DNA of 32,500 bases from Glandiceps talaboti (taxonomy: Eukaryota > Hemichordata > Enteropneusta > Spengelidae), in NCBI RefSeq assembly GCF_964340395.1, contig NC_135562.1, positions 10,470,134-10,502,633 on the forward strand. Reading direction: 5' to 3'. Below the pieces are notes generated by a model, which worked only from the letters and a program-made list of their open reading frames with translations, did no database searches and was not told the origin of the DNA. A program made the translations under genes and the position numbers. Positions within the stretch are counted from its first letter, which is position 1; every line of letters starts with the position of its first letter. Shown one piece after another: positions 31,220 to 32,500 of the stretch.

Positions 31220-32500
31220 GTTGTGGTTCGAGGGGGAAAAGTCTTGTACTTGAACTACCTCTCATCTCCCCGTCTTAGTCATAACGTACAAAATAGTTAG
31301 CCGTCTTGAAAAGTACGAATGATTTGGTGGTACTTCACCTTTGATTGGCTATCCAAATCACGGATATACGGCAATGTTTACCTAACTAGCCAGGTCAAGG
31401 GTCACGAGTTATCAATAAAGGTCGCGGTACGACAATATGGGAAACAACCTTTGCAATATTTCTTACGGAACTATTATTCTTTGGGTTGGTTGGTTTTTTT
31501 CTGTGGTCTAGTGGTAGACACGTGGAATGGCGAAGTGACTAAACCGCGAGTTGAAAATATGAAATAACATACAACAAAACTACTAGAATTATGAATACAA
31601 AATTTATAGATAGAAAAATACTCTGTATAAAAAGGAACTAATGTAATTGAACATCCGGATTACATATTATTGCACAATGCGAGTATTACGGTGACTGGTG
31701 AATATTAAGGTTATGAACGGGGAGGGTGAGGCAAAGTACCATAGAATACTGAATATATAGAATGCTAACAATTTGCACTTACTTTTCAACTGCGATACCT
31801 GCTTACAAGTCTCCAGACATTTTGGTCATCTGCTATTGAAATAACATACGCTATACTGAACAGTTTCCCGGTCTATATGTATAACTGTTCATAGCAACCG
31901 TTACTTCAAGTTGATACCCAAACAGTATATAGCTGCGTGTATGTTTTGCAAAACGAACAACAAACAAAGCAAACAATATAGTATTGTTACTTGTTATACA
32001 TTCATACAGGAGTAATGTCTCTTGTCTGAAGTATTGGTTTGACCTCTTAACCCCAACCCTCGTTGTTCTCAAACACTTCCTTAAGAGACGAACACAAAAG
32101 TGTTTTGACTGTAAAACCGCTGATATATGTAAATCTGTCCGTCAAATCTACGACTTGTAAATGTCATTTAAATTGTGACAAGCTGCCAACCTGTATCTGA
32201 AAATAGCAACTTGTCATATAACCCTGTGATCTATATGTCAGCAAACCTACACATGTATACGGAAAAAGCTGCCAATCAATCACCATCTTTTATTTATAAT
32301 TGTTTCTGTAGATCTTGAGAAATCCACTTGGAGGTGATTCTTTTGGACTTGATCACAGCCGTCAAAAAGTGTACTGACAATGGCGTCTACTTCTCTCTAA
32401 TTTTACGTAAGGCGTCAAGTCTACAACAACACGTCTAGCGTTGTGTCGTATGCGGTTTCTGAGTTTTCTTTCCTTGTTACAGTAGATCAATGAGGACTGA
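31220..32500. other. Upstream region of IL-17 gene B to window end; no gene seen
   Basis: Open frames are short and without recognisable domains; the longest, at 31319-31567, overlaps the DR1/CCAAT region. No consensus NF-kB decamer or AP-1 heptamer like those of gene A was found here. A partial Rel-like gggaaaagtc lies at 31234-31243. Confidence 0.5.
31392..31404 (+). promoter_or_regulatory. Perfect DR1 nuclear-receptor element upstream of IL-17 gene B
   Basis: AGGTCA, A, GGGTCA form a direct repeat with one spacer, the consensus for RXR/HNF4-type receptors. It lies about 180 bp before the gene B TATA box, and a CCAAT box (minus strand, 31344-31348) sits between them. A related DR1 lies upstream of gene A at 6313-6325. 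Binding is inferred only. Confidence 0.4.

Overview
The window is animal nuclear DNA. Its genes have GT-AG introns and N-terminal signal peptides. It is gene-poor, AT-rich and crowded with microsatellites, minisatellites and small inverted-repeat elements. Two secreted IL-17-family cytokines and a secreted WAP (four-disulfide core) protein suggest a marine invertebrate such as a mollusc, echinoderm, hemichordate or other lophotrochozoan/basal deuterostome. I cannot fix the phylum from the sequence alone. No bacterial, viral or organellar genes were seen.

I reconstructed three genes. (1) IL-17-like gene A, + strand: exon 1 at 6864-6878, a 1.8 kb intron, exon 2 at 8715-9242, 180 aa. It has a TATA box, an upstream consensus NF-kB site, an AP-1 site, and an AU-rich 3' region. 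(2) A WAP gene, - strand, three coding exons: 18862-18927, a 22-nt microexon at 17581-17602, and 14820-15064, 110 aa. It may have a non-coding first exon near 21449-21487. (3) IL-17-like gene B, - strand: exon 1 at 31078-31107, a 1.07 kb intron, exon 2 at 29407-30006, 209 aa. Genes A and B share one phase-0 intron inside the signal peptide, so they are paralogues. They converge on the WAP gene, making the window a small block of secreted immune-type genes.

Layout: 1-6700 is non-coding, with two copies of a dispersed inverted-repeat element, a 147-bp-period repeat and a large self-complementary CTGT/GACA block. 6700-10600 is IL-17 gene A. 10600-14790 is non-coding, with CTGT and GAT/GGT microsatellites. 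14790-18990 is the WAP gene, whose introns hold an AT-flanked palindrome, a TIR element, a long foldback element and a large GAT array. 19480-22850 holds a G-quadruplex-type tract, a third copy of the dispersed element, a 43-bp minisatellite with inverted end units, a foldback and a 20-bp minisatellite. 22850-29400 is non-coding, with a composite tandem-repeat element at about 25860-26960. 29400-31250 is IL-17 gene B, followed by its upstream region to the window end.

Most long open frames in the window are products of simple repeats and are not genes. The strongest leads are the paired IL-17 genes and their regulatory sites, the 22-nt WAP microexon whose skipping would stop translation, and the second WAP domain, which lacks both cysteines of one disulfide.
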